Part shown: positions 36,568 through 50,005 of the stretch, piece after piece
Position numbering within the stretch: position 1 is the stretch's first letter
Layout: each line of letters starts with the position of its first letter
NCBI GenBank assembly: GCA_025024175.1
Contig: QCXZ01000138.1
Span: forward strand, 248,002 to 312,001
Length of the DNA: 64,000 bases
DNA from: Rhyzopertha dominica
Taxonomy: Eukaryota > Arthropoda > Insecta > Coleoptera > Bostrichidae
Direction of reading: 5' to 3'
Made by a program: the position numbers and the translations under genes
The notes under the pieces: model-generated
What the model saw: only the letters and a program-made list of their open reading frames with translations
Database searches by the model: none
What the model was told of the DNA's origin: nothing

Positions 36568-39500
36568 TAAAAAAATTTAAAATCCTACAGATATTTTCCT
36601 GGATGCTTTTAATTAAAACTTTTAGTAAGACATATTGTTGCGCGAATATTTTGTTTGTTTTATTCAGTTTCGTTCTATGTACAAGTAAAAACCTATTTAT
36701 TGTGCATATTTTATGAATATGGACTCAAGTTGATATAAGGTGTTTCGTAAACCTTATTTTAAAGTCATAAGTAGATACATTTTTCCTTTTGTCTTTACTT
36801 AGTTTTTAGAAAACATGCTTTAGTGATCTTTTCTTGAACACATTCGCATTACAGTTTGCTACACTTTCTCAGAAACACCTATTTTGTCAGCAATAATATT
36901 ATTCCATATGTATGGAGTAAATTGCGGTAGTACTATAATTAAACTTTTTCACCAGACATTAATTATAGTTCAAAATCTGATAAACTGATGAAATTGTTAT
37001 TGTGTGAATTCTCATTTGATGATAAAAAGCGCAGAAGACAGAGTACACGGTTCATGATTACTTATAAGCTAAGCAATATTTTTCAGAGTTGAAAAATTGA
37101 TGTTATCTGAATTCAGCAGCCTACTGTTGACCGTCGCTTTATGTCGAAAAGTTTAGGTTCGTCAGTGGGAGTAGGAAGTAGGTGGATGAAGCGCAACTTG
37201 ACCTTTTTGGGACGCATCATACAATTGACAATGATGTAATAACAAGGTGGAAAATCTTGAACATATATTCACGTACATATGTGGGATGGTTATACATTCA
37301 AAATTCGCGAAAAGGTTTCTTTCATATAACTATACTCGTAGGTGCTAGAATGGGATAATTCACGCTGGCTTTCTAAAATTGCCGAACTACGTAAATCAGA
37401 TTATCTGATATAGTTTTTTTGTTAGTCTGATTTATATATAGAATGTAAATGCGCTTCTGAAACGCTCGATCATTTAAATAAATAAATACAATTTTCAAAT
37501 ATTAATCGATTTTAAACAAATGAAAACAACGTAAGCTTTTTTAAAGCATCATAATACATTTGTAAAGTTTATTTGTTTCTTTACCATGCTAGAATTCTAC
37601 ATTTTGGTTTTATTTAATACAAGCCATTATTGTATGTGATATATTGGGACAAAATTAATGTCCATAGTGAGAAGAAGAGAGTAAGTACCAGAAAATTATG
37701 CGCAAGAATTGAACAGAAACCACATACCGACATGGAAATTATATTTTAGAACAAAATTATGTAGTGGTTTTTAAAGAGGGTTATACATGTCGCATTGTTA
37801 ATGGAATTAACGATGTATTGCAGCAGTTCGATGAACTGATAGTTTCAAGAAGTTTTGCTGCTAGTTGGCCTCTAAGAAATTATGATTTATTTACCTTAAG
37901 CATTGAGGTGCATTTCAAAATCTATGCACTATATGACGAACACTACATTTATGTCATTAGGCCGGCCTTATTTACATACATCAGCGATTGGAAACCGAAT
38001 TTATCGAACTTGCACACCAAGATGCTTAAATTTAAAAAATCCGATCGCTCTTACTGTTTTGACGTGTGAAAAGAACTTAAGAGGGGTACAATTTTAGCGA
38101 CCGTGAAAAACATAAAGGCTGTTTTGTTTTGATGACAGCACCTCAAAGACGTATTTTTCATGACATAATTCTTAAAGCTACAGGAAAGTTTATAATATTC
38201 CATCACCGACTATTGAGTAACATGCTTTATTATTATACTCATATCTACAATTTTTTACAGGGTGGATAATAATGACCACGGCGACTTCCGATAAAAACAT
38301 GCAATGCAACTAAACCAGAAGCGGACTTTCTACAAGTTTGATGTTTTTAATTTGTATCGGTAGAAAAACAAAACTTATTGATACACAGGAAGTGACTAGG
38401 TAGCACACAAGTGACCTTTCGAGTAGAACTTGATTACGTTAAATTACTTCCTTGTGATACCGCCCACTGAGCGGGCGCCTCCGCCAAACATTTGAGCGAT
38501 GTGCCGACGTTTCAAACGCCCTCTCAAAATTCGTATGTTTCTGGTTTACTATAAATCAAATAACGATCACTATGCATTGTTCAAGCGCTACTAATTCATA
38601 ACTAGTATACTTCCTCTCAAGGGTTTAGCACTAAACAGAAATACCTGGAATTTATGTTTTAACTTATAAAAATCGAACTGGAACTTTATTCCGCTAGTTC
38701 TTTTTTAAAATCTCAAGATTGCTTTTAGAACACGTCTGTTTTCCTAACGCCCTCGCGATTGTCTGCAAATACAGAGAGCAAACAAGCATTTTCGGTTTCT
38801 GAACTGAACGACTTCGAAGGCTAAAAGTCAAACAGCCATGTGAACTTTCTCCTATAATTAAAGGCCTCTGTCCTTGGGCCTTTCTGGAAGGATGTAACAT
38901 ACTTTGGGCTTTTCCTTAGGAGTAAATGCGAGTAGTGGTCTACGATTCTTGGTATATCCGATACTTAGGCACCGAGAAGCATCAAGATCCTTGGATAGCT
39001 TACCCTAATGAAGATATGCATGCGGATGGGAGTAGGTATACACGAAACCGCAATAGTGACTTAGAACGTGGGCGGCGATGCCAGATGAATCCCGCAGGAT
39101 TTCGTGGGCTGGTTTGTAATGTATAGAGACCGGAATTGGATGATGTGCTAAAATATTAGTGTCCATCTAGAGAGTAATTCGACGAGAGAGATACAAAGCG
39201 CGTTACTAAATTAAGTATTAATAGATTTCTTATAGTGCAATTGAAACTTTTGAAACGATAAAACATACGTGGGTAGTTGTCAGGAAATCCCGAAATTTGG
39301 CCTTAAGAAACTCAAAAAAAGTATTGAAATTAATTAGTAATTATTTTTTATACAATTTCATAGTACTTATGTTACTAAACTTCAGTGATATAGTGGTCTC
39401 CAAAATAAATGTGTTTTAAAAGAGTTGAGGCAGTATTTAAAAACTTAGGAGTGAGAGAACGACGCCTTAAGTGAAGGGAAGGAGGTTGGAAAAATCAAAA

Positions 39501-40200
39501 AGAATAGGGAAAAGGGTAACATTTTAGCGCGTATGTAGAGAAAGAAAAATAAATTTTTAGTGCTTAGGTCTCGGTGCTGCAAAACTGAAACTTGCGTGGC
39601 CTCAGTTTCGGAAATGCACAGTTTCTTTGGTATATATTTGCTGATATTGAGCTTTTTACCAATTTCAACACAATATTTCAAAAAAAGCTAAAGACTTACG
39701 CTTCACAATTATGATTGGTGGATTCTGTCCTAGTTAGGTGATGTACTGCATATTATGTAGAGAGTACTGTTTTGGGTCTTGGCCTGTTTGTACTCCATTA
39801 TCACATAAACAAATAAATAAATAAATCGGTCTACTTATTAGTCTCGGTCTCGTGACGAGTCTCGGGTTTTCTGATAGTTGATGGTAATTCTGATTGTTTT
39901 GAAATCCCGAAATGTTGTTTTTACGGGAATGTCATCAAATGCGATATTAGAAATATGTGGGTAACCCTCAAAAAACAACTAAAGTGCATCGTTAATATCT
40001 TGTATATTACTTCTACGGTTATACCTAAGGTTCTGGTTATCAAGAACAACAGTGCATCACACCAAATATATTTGTAAGTTGTACTAAAATTATATGTGAT
40101 AAATATATTTGAGTTGGCATAAATATGTTAAATGACGACTTTTTCAGATTCTTATAATTTTTCTTACATACAGTGATGAAAAAAGTATATACTTTTGTAT
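36568..40200. other. Long AT-rich stretch without recognised gene
   Basis: Frames at 37764-38097 and 38926-39126 are short and unrecognised. An (AAAT)n run is at about 39806-39825. I see no splice-bounded exon or RNA gene that I would defend. Confidence 0.4.
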
Positions 40201-40201
40201 A

Positions 40202-40447
40202 CAGGTTGTTCACGCTAACAGTCTAGAATAGCTATTTTTTATTTGAAATTTTAGAGTAGTGGTTGAAATGGGGAAGTTTCTTAATTTTTTGAGAAGAATT
40301 TTATGGTGTGTACAAAAAAACAATTGAACGTCAACTGTCAGAGATATTGACTACAAGTTTGTTATTTTAAAGAGAAAACAATTGAACATCATTCTACGAT
40401 TTCAAATAAAAAGTTAGCTATTGTAGACTGTTAGCGTGAACACCCTG
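40202..40447. mobile_element. 246-bp MITE with 49-bp inverted repeats and TA flanks
   Basis: The left arm (40202-40250) and right arm (40399-40447) are inverted copies: CAGG(T/G)TGTTCACGCTAACA, GTCTA(G/C)AATAGCTA and TTTTTATTTGAAAT. TA stands outside both ends, the target-site duplication of the Tc1/mariner superfamily. There is no coding capacity. The core holds a direct repeat ACAATTGAAC(G/A)TCA. Confidence 0.88.
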
Positions 40448-41164
40448 TATATTAATTTATTTCAGATTTTTTTTGTAAATAATGGTATGAAGTTGATCAT
40501 GCAAGTAACTAAATTTTGCTATTCGCTCCATCATACTTGGTCATAATTATTGACAAAAAATGCACACAAATGTATCGCTCTATAGCGTGTTTGTGTAGGT
40601 ACCTACGCAAGATGGCTTGTTGATTTCGTAGTAATTTTAGTAATTGATTTTTTGTATTATAATATTTTATTATTTATTTACTTGGCAGGCCAAAATATTG
40701 GATTGAAACACAAAGTGCGATGCATCTACATTTAGTTACCTACATATAATTATTTACATGAAATTGAAATTAATTTTGACATTTATCTTTGTTTCGTCTT
40801 CTTTTAAAATAATACCTTTACTTTCTTACGATGCCGAATATAGAAAAAAAAGATAAAAATCGATTTGTTTAAAAACCATTACATAACTACATTAGAAATT
40901 TCGTTTTGAACTTTATAATTACTCTATACTTAGGTATTAGAAGCCTTAGAAAGGTGACAAACTTCCAATAAGATTATTGTGGAACGTTCCAGAACTATTA
41001 ATATAAAAACTAACACATAGTACATAAAATTGCATTTTTCATAAAACCGGCCTACTAGAAAGCGACAAAGAAGGTGTGTCACTTTAATATTAATTTCTGG
41101 AACGTTGGGCAAACGAAAACACAGACTATTCTTCGTCATATTTAGCCAAAAATATGCAAATTAC

Positions 41165-41650
41165 TCCCCCGTCGGAATGGGATTAAACATTTAAATTTTA
41201 ATCGTGGATTTGGCGAAAAACTGCAAAATTTAGCAGCCCCGCGCGTGGGTGTCGCTGCAAGAAGGAAGCAGCAGAATGCCCGGGCCGCCGCATGAATGGA
41301 GCGTGGGTGTAACGGGCGGGGTGTGTATACACCTACAACGTGGGCGCCTTATACCCTCATATTTTAGCAACTCGCCCCAGGACCTGGACACGTACATCCA
41401 ACGGGCGCGACGCTCAAAAAATCCATGACCGAAGAAAATCGCTTGCAATTAGCGGGAAAAACGTTTGATAGGGGTCGCACACTTTTAATTGCGGAAGAAA
41501 CCGCGATCTCGATAATAATACCTTACGAGGAAGGATTTTTAAAAGGTCATGGAAATGTTTGCGACCTGATTATTTGCTCGCCCGACTTTTTGTTTCTTTC
41601 GTGGCGCACGTGGAGCATATATTACAGGGGGCGACCCAAGCTTAGCTAGC
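41165..41650. other. GC-rich block of unknown nature
   Basis: Sharply GC-richer than its flanks, with CpG-dense sequence such as GGGCGGGGTGTG near 41315. Frames are open on both strands (plus 41425-41649, minus 41230-41448) but neither is recognised. It ends about 100 bp before the tip of mariner-like element 2. Confidence 0.3.
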
Positions 41651-41756
41651 CAAAATTAAAAAAGGATGGCTGCATTGAGACACTATATAAAAAAAAGTTT
41701 GAGCGATGGCGATAAACAATAATACTAATAATTATATTTTATTGTCGCAATTGTTA

Positions 41757-42640
41757 CAGGATCGCTACAAAGTATGGAACCAGCAAGATATTTCAGGTTC
41801 TGTTTGACCGATTTTTCTGAAAAATTGGCAAGGGCCTATGGGTAATTAAAACGCATTTTCTGGAATATTTTAACTGCGTGTCAACTCTCATTTCTGAGAT
41901 ATGGGCGCAAGAGGATCAAAAAACACATTTTATTGCTTCTGACTTGAGAGAATAATAAGAACAAAAACTCCAGATGTCTTCATTTTCTCCACTGTGTTAT
42001 TTGCAATCGCAATGCTTCAGTTAATTGAACAAGATCGCATCGAAATTTTGATGATAATTGGTTCTGGAGGTAGAAGGCGAAGTTATTCGGAAGTAGTTGC
42101 ACTCTACAACGCAATTCATGAAGATCGTGAACCAATTACCAGATCAACAGTTATTAAAACATTGCAACGTTTTGAGGAAACCGGTGTTGTTAAAAATCGT
42201 CAAAAACCAGGACGTCCAAAGGTTGCTACGAATGAGGACAGTAGCTTGAATGTTCTTTTAGATGTGCAATAGGATCCCCTCAAGTGTTACGTACAACAGC
42301 GTGCTCTCACTCACCTTATTAGTAGAAGATCTGTTCAGAAAATTTTGAAAAAGAGTAGTTTCATCTATACAAAATTCACTTATTACAAGAACTGAGCGAA
42401 GATGATTTCGATCGTAGGATAGAATTTTGCGAAACTGCTATGAACATGATAGATGAAGATAGAAACATTTTGTGCCAATACTTTAAGATTTATACCTCGG
42501 AACCCGGGTCCACTGAATGAATTTTTGTAAAACCTTTTGCAATGTGTTTTTAATACTGATTACTAAAACTAAAATGTTTATATATTTATTATTCCCGCTT
42601 TTTATTATTCAATTATATAAATAAATGACTATAAATAATT
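41757..42640 (+). mobile_element. Mariner-like element 2, decayed transposase
   Basis: Same family as 35053-36190: tip TA|CAGGATCGCTACAAAGTATG, then the N-terminal domain QDRIEILMIIGSGGRRRSYS, RSTVIKTLQRFEETG, KPGRPKVATNEDSSLNVLL (41994-42269), RRSVQKILK, and further ELSEDDFDRRIEFCETAMNM at about 42390-42450. Frameshifts separate the parts and the catalytic core is missing. The 3' tail from about 42490 (CGGAACCCGGGTC...) recurs at 48931 and, inverted, at 50939. Confidence 0.8.
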
Positions 42641-42685
42641 ATTATATATAACTGCTTTTTCTTTATCTGTAAATAAACCTTCTGA

Positions 42686-43680
42686 ATGCAACAAGTTGTT
42701 TTTAATTCAGCAAAAATTGATAATAAAATCGAGACTTCTATAATAGGTAGTTCAGCCCTATTTCAGCAGATGGTGCCACTTCTTGGGTGCCCAAACATTG
42801 CAGATGGCACCACGTACCGGAACTCGCAAATACCAAACACCTTTCGCACTCCTGTGATCCTGGTACGTAATCTGAATCTCATGCACACTCTTGCTCACTT
42901 ATGTGCGAAACCCGAAAATTTTCCTTCAGGACCAGGATCACATGAGTTGCTAGCAGGTATGGATTTTTTTTTATTCGACTGGTGGCGTTATCTATTGAGA
43001 AATCTTTGAACTAAATTTGTTATCTGCTTTATAGGAATTAAGGAATAAGGATAACTCTTTAATAATAACTTTGCCATCTGTCACGCTATAAAATGGTCCA
43101 CTTTTAAAAAGAGGGCGATAGAGGTTTCAAATGATACAGGTAGATGATAGCAACTTACAAATGTAAGATTTTTTACATTTTTTATCGTTTTATTCAAAAT
43201 GAAACACACAATAATGATCATGCAATAGGAGGAAGTGACATAGGAATATGTTATATGAACTTTCAATATGCTCTGAACAATTACATCACGGTTAAATGCT
43301 CCATTTTTCAATTAAGTACTGTTTCACAAGTTTCATTTACCCTTTAAACGTTTTTGAGCTTATCACAATTTGGGTTTTGCTAAATTCATTGTTTAACATT
43401 CGATTTGGGGAAATTTAAGGTCGCTTAGAGTAGAAAAACGAATAAATTTGCGGTGGTACATAGCTTATTAATTGTTAAATTACGATAAGCATTTTTATAA
43501 GGTAGTTTTATACTTATGGCGATAAACTGAATGCTTAGTGTTTGTAGTTTTACAACTTGAAATAAAATAAAACTTAATGTTTAACTAGAAAAAAGGAAAT
43601 TGTGTCACATTGTGCTTAACTTATTCATAAATTAAACACTTAACATTGCAAGTATAGCAGATATAATGGAGCCGTGTGTA
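42686..43680. other. Region without recognised gene
   Basis: A 12-bp inverted pair TGTGATCCTGGT/ACCAGGATCACA (42853-42864 and 42931-42942) lies within a slightly GC-richer piece. The frame at 42686-43009 is unrecognised. Confidence 0.35.
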
Positions 43681-43729
43681 TGAGAAACAGCCGAAGTCGA
43701 GTAATTGGCAACAAAATGAGACGTTTCAC

Positions 43730-44272
43730 ATAGATTGCTGACTACATCAAAGGAAAACTTAAATTTCCTGCATCTATCCCTGTCTGGAGACACACGTCAC
43801 CTAAAGGAGTAGCAAAGCAAAACTTCATTCTGTCTAGAAAACTGTGAATACATACAAATATGATATTTTTGAAAAATCACAACTACCAGTTATGAACAAA
43901 TGTCTAACATCAGGCCAAGATATTGTGTTTCAATAGCATGGCATATCATGCCACACCTCAAAAAGAACTTTAAAATGGAAAGAAACCTATGGTATACATC
44001 TCTTGAAATGGGTTTCTAATAGTCCCGATCCATCACCGATAGAAACTTTGTGGCATGAAATGATGTTGCGAAAATGTCCTGCCAGAAAAGTACCTGAAGT
44101 ACTGTACCAGACGCCAAAGCTTCAGGAAATATGGGATTTGTTTTCGCTAGAATTTTGTCCAGGCTTTGTTAGAACCAGGCCTCAACAACAAAAGCTTTGT
44201 TTTATGTTTTTTCACATTTTTATATTTGTTCTTTTCACTTCATGTAAATTTCTTTTTGTTAAAAAGTTCTAA
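43730..44272 (+). mobile_element. Tc1-like transposase C-terminal remnant
   Basis: From about 43755 codons read PASIPVWRHTSPKGVAKQ. Then after stops come HGISCHTSKRTLKWKE, LLKWVSNSPDPSPIETLWHE, MMLRKCPARKVPEVL and LQEIWDLFS...FCPGFVRTRPQ. This is the DDE C-terminal part of a Tc1-type transposase (normally WPSNSPDLNPIENLWHE; P-L to P-S and N-P to S-P changes are visible). Frameshifted and inactive. Confidence 0.8.
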
Positions 44273-44280
44273 AGGTGTTG

Positions 44281-46090
44281 TTAAAACATAAACATAGCAT
44301 TTTTATTTCTGCTACATAGAGCTCAATTTCTGAAAATCACAAGATGGACTAATGAAATGGAACGGAACTTGTAGATTGGTTAAAGCACTTTCTCCTAAGG
44401 AATCAGTTTAAGTTTGCAGAAAACTACAAGCAATCAGCCTGCATTCACTCTATTTAACAAAACCTAAACATGTTACAGGGTGTTATGCAGATATTTATGT
44501 TCAATGCCCGAAATATCTATGATCTGAATCGAACAGGTGTATCAACAGTTCACAGGCCTGCTTGTATACTTGCATCGAACAGAGAAAAACAAGTAGGAAA
44601 TGTAAGTTCGGACGAAAGGCAACTGCACATTACCATTATNTCGGCTGTAAATGAATTGCAGAACTAAATATCTTATTTATAAATATGAGGGTTCGTTATC
44701 ACATGCCAACCTTAAATTACATCTGCTCAACAAGAAATAATCTAATTCATTATGCAACAAGTGGTTACTTTCAAATTGTGGAACATCAATTACTTTATAT
44801 GATGTAGCCAAGTGTGTCAGAGAAGCTTATCCATAAAAGCATTACGGCCTAGTATATACTCTCAGGTTTCAAAATAACTGATATTGTCCCTTTAAACAAG
44901 AACATGTTTGTAGTCCTGACTCATCTTTAAGCATGTATTCTTATTCAAAACAAAATATGTGCATAGTAACATGGTTCATATTCCAGTCTACTGACAGAGC
45001 ACGAAATTAATTTGTTGATTCCATGTTTTGAGGAAATAAGAAATTAAGTTAAACTCCATAAAAAAAGATGGTATCTTACTCATTCCAACAACAGTGGCAT
45101 ATTGTGTGAATGATTGTTCAGTACAACATTCTTCTAAAAAGCATTGGAGAAAAAAAATAATATCAACTTATCACACCTTTAATTGATAATGCTGAGCTTA
45201 GCCAAAATTTGGAATGTTCCAGTTAATAGGTCCTGGTTCTTTGAATAAAGCTTTCATCCATGTACCTTTCTAGCTTCTCTACAAGAGTTAGAACTTCGTC
45301 AATGTTACTACGACAAACAATACATATGCATCATATTTTTGTAAAGTTCCTGGAATATCATCTCTATCCCTAGTTTATAAATTATTGTCATCCATAAAAT
45401 TCTTTGAACATTTTACCTGGTCATATTTAACTCTATTGTTAAATACATCAATGTCTTCATCTGGAAATGAAAAAATTACTTCTTGTAATATAATGACGAT
45501 GCATGCCTACTTATAAACAGCACAATATCATCTATAATATTATACCTATCTAATGCTTCTAAAACGCCAAGCAACCCTTGAACAGTTGCTTTATTACCAT
45601 TCCTTTAAATCCATCTTTTTATTATCTCTGCAGTTTGTTTTCTTTGCTGTACTTGCACATGAAGTAGAAATACTGGATCTGTAGGTACCAACCAATTCAA
45701 ACAATCCTCTTCAGGTCTCCAATCCATGAAATATAGGTAAACATAATTACGTACCAACTCACTTTGCCAGACAATTATTACACAAAACATACTTACCGTA
45801 CCTATATATTTTTATGCTGTTTTGTCCTTCATGTTCAATAATAGCAAGTATTATTTGATTATAAAATCAAACATTTGTGGCATCAATACTTATGGAATAG
45901 CAACTTCGTAATTGTTCTGATCTGAGTAGACGAAGAAGTATCTGCCATACTACGAGTTTACTTGCAAGAAATTACATAAAAATCCTATCAAACAACTCGG
46001 TAAACTCAAATAAAACAAAAACCATCCAACTAATGTAAGTCTTTTCTCGTTTACGGTTGAAATCTGCAGAAGTGCTGTTTACAAACAATA
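44281..46090. other. AT-rich DNA without recognised feature
   Basis: No gene recognised. One ambiguous base at 44640. Confidence 0.4.
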
Positions 46091-46097
46091 AACATAA

Positions 46098-46157
46098 CCT
46101 AAAAATAGAAGAGCGTCACTTGAACTACCTAAAAATCGAAGAGCGTCATTTGAACTA
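46098..46157. repeat. Two tandem 30-bp repeats
   Basis: CCTAAAAAT(A/C)GAAGAGCGTCA followed by (C/T)TTGAACTA occurs at 46098 and 46128 with two differences. Confidence 0.85.
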
Positions 46158-46172
46158 CTGGTGAACTAGTGC

Positions 46173-46194
46173 AAGGTGGTAGATCTACCACCTT
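46173..46194. repeat. Perfect 22-bp palindrome
   Basis: Reads identically on both strands: AAGGTGGTAGA and its complement meeting at the centre (an AGATCT core). ACTAGT-like sequence flanks it on both sides, giving an imperfect palindrome of about 38 bp. It directly follows the 30-bp tandem repeat. Confidence 0.9.
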
Positions 46195-47469
46195 AACTAG
46201 TGATAGCCGTCTAATGGAATTTAAAAGCAACCGAAATTCGCAAACCCAATCCCATTTTCTCATTTGAACGAAATTTATCCTTGTAGCTAACTATGGGTCA
46301 AATGAATGCCCAAAGAAAAGTCCTGATTTAACTCGGATGGACTTTTTTGTATGGGGTTAAATGAAAGATCAGGTATACTAACAGCAAAATAATACAATGG
46401 AGCAACTGCGGGACAATTCTATAAACGCTATTGCAGGAATTAAACCAATGAATATTAAAAATGCAGATTTGTCTCTTCAAAAGAAATGTAGACTTTGTAT
46501 TTAGCGTCCTCGAGAACAATTTGGACATATTTGTAGCGTTGTAGTTATTATTACCTACTGTTGTTGTTTTGCTGTTGTAGCTTTATTTAGAAAGAACTTT
46601 AAGTACATAATTCTAGAACCTCTTCTTCACCAGTATTAATTTTCCAGTCTATAGAGCACATTACGTTGATAAAACAGTTGGTTTAGCAATGGTAAAATAA
46701 GATATAAATAGATTTACGTGGCTAATACTAAACAATAGGAATTTCTTGAAAACTACTGGAAATATAAGTACTTATCATGAAACAATATTATGTTTTAGGC
46801 AGGAAAAACTTTTAAATAATTTATGGCCAACCATGATATTCATTAAAAAATACAATTTTGCGTAGTAAATCAAGTAAAGGAATTCGACGTGTTTTCGGGA
46901 AAAACTGCCTTAAGAACATGGGCGTACCGAAGGGGTGGGGGTGGCATGAAACGATTTTTGCAGCTTGAGAACAATAACAAATAATGGTTTTAAAATATGC
47001 CGAAATTTGAGTAAAATTGGATGTACTAGTAAAAATTGTTAGAGGTAAAACGACCATCAATTTAATGCTGATTAAATCATTACAGACTAAGGTACTGTTT
47101 CACGACCAGGTTGTTTTCTCATTCTCAGTTGATAATTTTTTTATCTATAATAGCTACCTGTTCACTCCTAACTTAAATTTCTGAAACCTCTAATTCGAAA
47201 AGTTGAAACTAAAAAGCGCATAGGTTAATTAATTAATTTTTGATATGTGCTAATTCCAAATCATAAAACGTGGTTCTATTAGTAGATGTTTAAGGCGAAA
47301 TTTATATTTCTATATTTCTATTCACGGATCTTTATTCTTCCAAATAAAATGTTTCTACTCATCTTTTGCTAAACCTGATAGAGATGCAACTGAATGCGTT
47401 AGATATCGCCTAGCTGATATCATCAATAAATGAATTAGGAATAAACGAGCTTTTGAAGATCAATATAAA

Positions 47470-47575
47470 AAAACATAAAAAACTTGGGCCTTCACAGAAG
47501 ATGTTTTAAGTCACTTGCAGAAAATTAACGAAGATTGTTCATGAAAAAAATACTTACTATTAATTACTTAGGTAT
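47470..47575 (+). repeat. Interspersed repeat fragment A
   Basis: CACAGAAGATGTTTTAAGTCAC with flanking sequence matches the complement of 60475-60585 at roughly 80 %. Family unknown; probably the end of a transposon. Confidence 0.7.
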
Positions 47576-47929
47576 ATAATCCGATAGTCATATTTTTATT
47601 TATGTTGAATTATTTAGTAAGGGAAATTCCTGCTTTGTCCCCCCTTAGACCAAAAGCTGGGTATGCCCATGTTTAAGAATGTTTTATTTTATTACTTTTT
47701 TATTTTTATGATATTAAAAATTTGTGCAAAAGGATTTTTTTTAAGTTTTGCTTAATTTGTTATGGTTAGCAGTATATTTATTTGTAAATTAAAATGCAGG
47801 TTGCGCTTATAATAATCGAAAAGCTCTGTGACTTGGTATTGTAAAATAAAATGCTTATTTTTTATCATTATTAATGTGGATTCAGGAACACAACTGGTTG
47901 AGATTTTGTAAAAAAAATAAGAATTGAAA

Positions 47930-48600
47930 ACTTTTATTAATATGCTGCACCTAGAGCTCTCAGCTAAAGAAATGACACACCGCAGCTTTTAGCGCCGCTT
48001 CGGCGATAACACCACTCGAAACCGGGGCATTATCAGCATAATTACAACTGATAGGCCTCGGAAAACACGACGTATCAGTTGAGGGCCCGCTTTAGTGCAA
48101 AAGCCAACGCCGTTAACCACGAGAGCATAAAAATTTACACAAGCGCAAAAAAAAAAAACATCAGCACCAAGTTGAATGGTGCCATCCTGACCAACCAGAA
48201 CCTGGGGGCGCCCAATCGATTGTACATCCTACGCACGCCTTCGCAGTATCAAACGACGCCGGCGCCGGACGCCTGGAATTTCTGCTCCCAACAGCTGGAA
48301 AATTAAGACGGCTCAGACCGTCCAGTTTGTTAGTGTCAAATTTGACAATTTTGTGTTGTTTGCGGACCGGGTATCCACCAAAACGATGCACTGAACAACG
48401 CCGGCATCCCTTGCGGGTAAGTCAACGACATCGTGCCACCACCAGGAGGTCGCCTCCGTGGGGTGATGGCACCCACCTGTTTGGCTGGCGTGCATTTGCT
48501 GGACGTTGTCGCGTAGTTGTGAAACCTGCCATCGAAGTGTTTTGCATGCATTTTTTTTTAAATTTCCATATTCCGTTCGTTGAGAGTAATGTATAATGTG
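47930..48600. other. GC-rich block of unknown nature
   Basis: A GC/CpG-rich insertion in AT-rich DNA. The plus-strand frame 48079-48306 reads NISTKLNGAILTNQNLGAPN and ends with a stop; a donor-like GCGG|GTAAGT lies at about 48416. There is no recognised family. A run of 12 A at 48148-48159 and the palindrome GTCAAATTTGAC near 48334 are present. Confidence 0.3.
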
Positions 48601-48919
48601 TACTAAACTGTGGGGTGGAATTCTAAATTAAATATCGCTCAAAATGATAAATAATTTGGATTGCTGTAGACTCGGGTACCGCTTGGGATCTCAGGCTCGT
48701 GAAAATTCACAGTAAAATTTGTTTTAGAGAGGCGCACCAAGAAAAGATGGTGACCCGATCCATCTAAGTGCTGATATTTCCACTGCATAAATTACATACA
48801 ACTAACTGCCTTAATTTTACTAAATTGCAATTGGCCTTAGCTATAAACGAAAACCGTCATTTAAGAAACAGCACAAGTTAGTTAATTTGCAATTTACAAA
48901 ATAGTGGAATGCCTCAAGG

Positions 48920-49060
48920 TTTATACATAAATCGGAACCCGCGTCTATTGAACAGATTTTTGTAAAATACTGTGTAACTACTAAAATGTTTACCCATCTA
49001 TTATTGCCGATTATAATTAATTATTGGATTAAATAATTATTAATTTTTTGGAGTTTGTAT
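48920..49060 (+). repeat. Copy of the mariner-like 3' tail
   Basis: TCGGAACCCGCGTCTATTGAA, ATTTTTGTAAAA and ACTAAAATGTTTA follow the same order as at 42496-42600 in mariner-like element 2. No transposase is attached. Confidence 0.65.
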
Positions 49061-50005
49061 TAAAAACTCGTAACTAACTAATAAAAACCTGTGTTTGGGG
49101 CCTCAAAGGACCTCAGACATACAAGAATTACCTACTAAAATGGAATCAGTAGAGCTTAAAAAATTCACAGGAGGATATTGTTCGGATATATCTTTTCTGG
49201 GATTTCCACGAACTAAAACCATTGAATAAACACTAATGAAGCCTATGAGTGCTGAAACGTGTTGTAACGGAAATTGTAGTATACAAATGGATAAAAGATG
49301 TTATTTTTTAAAGATATGGAAGGGAAATAAGCATTCTGTCACATATCTTTAAAAAGAAGCTATCAACACGCTGAATTAATCAATGCACGAATCAAAAGGG
49401 ACGACATTTATGTGAAAAAAATCAAAAGAATGTCAATATGTCAGTCGCAACTGGAATAGCTGACCATGTGAACGTGAATTGCTTGCTATATTGTCTTTGA
49501 AACAAAATTAATGGCAAAAGATTTTTAAGATGACAAGTTATCAAGAAAAGACAAAATATTCCTTTATTGGCTTCCTCTAGCAAAATAAAACTGGATGATG
49601 ATACGGTTCCAACCGATCGAACAATAATTGTTTTAGCGTATTTGCGTGTTAAAAAGTCACATAAAGAATAAAACCTACANGACTGAAATTGGTTTTTGTG
49701 ACTTATTCGCAGAAGTATGACGGTGGCTGTTAACGATGTACAAAAATTTTCCTACATAATTGATGGAGGTATGTTAAGATGTTACTACGTCATTGCAAGT
49801 GGCAAATAGATGAACATTTCGGGACTACTTGTGAATGTTATGCATGATATATACAGAATAATTATGGACACAAAATCGATGAAAAGAACCCATGCTCTAA
49901 AAATGATGTAATGTCATCGCATTCGAGAAAAACATGCCTATAAAAATAAGACGACGACGAGGAGTTTTTTGCAAACGCCAAAAATGAGTAGCCTTATATA
50001 TGTCG
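49061..50005. other. AT-rich DNA without recognised gene
   Basis: Nothing coding is recognised; one N at 49680. A weak echo of the Penelope-tail motif near 49231-49262 was judged insufficient. Confidence 0.35.

Noticed and set aside
37764..38097. Two overlapping frames of about 64-101 aa
   Set aside because: Unrecognised, overlapping in different frames, without splice signals or composition change.
49231..49262. Second hammerhead-like string (CTAATGA...GCTGAAAC)
   Set aside because: The invariant CUGA core is mutated to CUAA and no closing stem was found; too weak.
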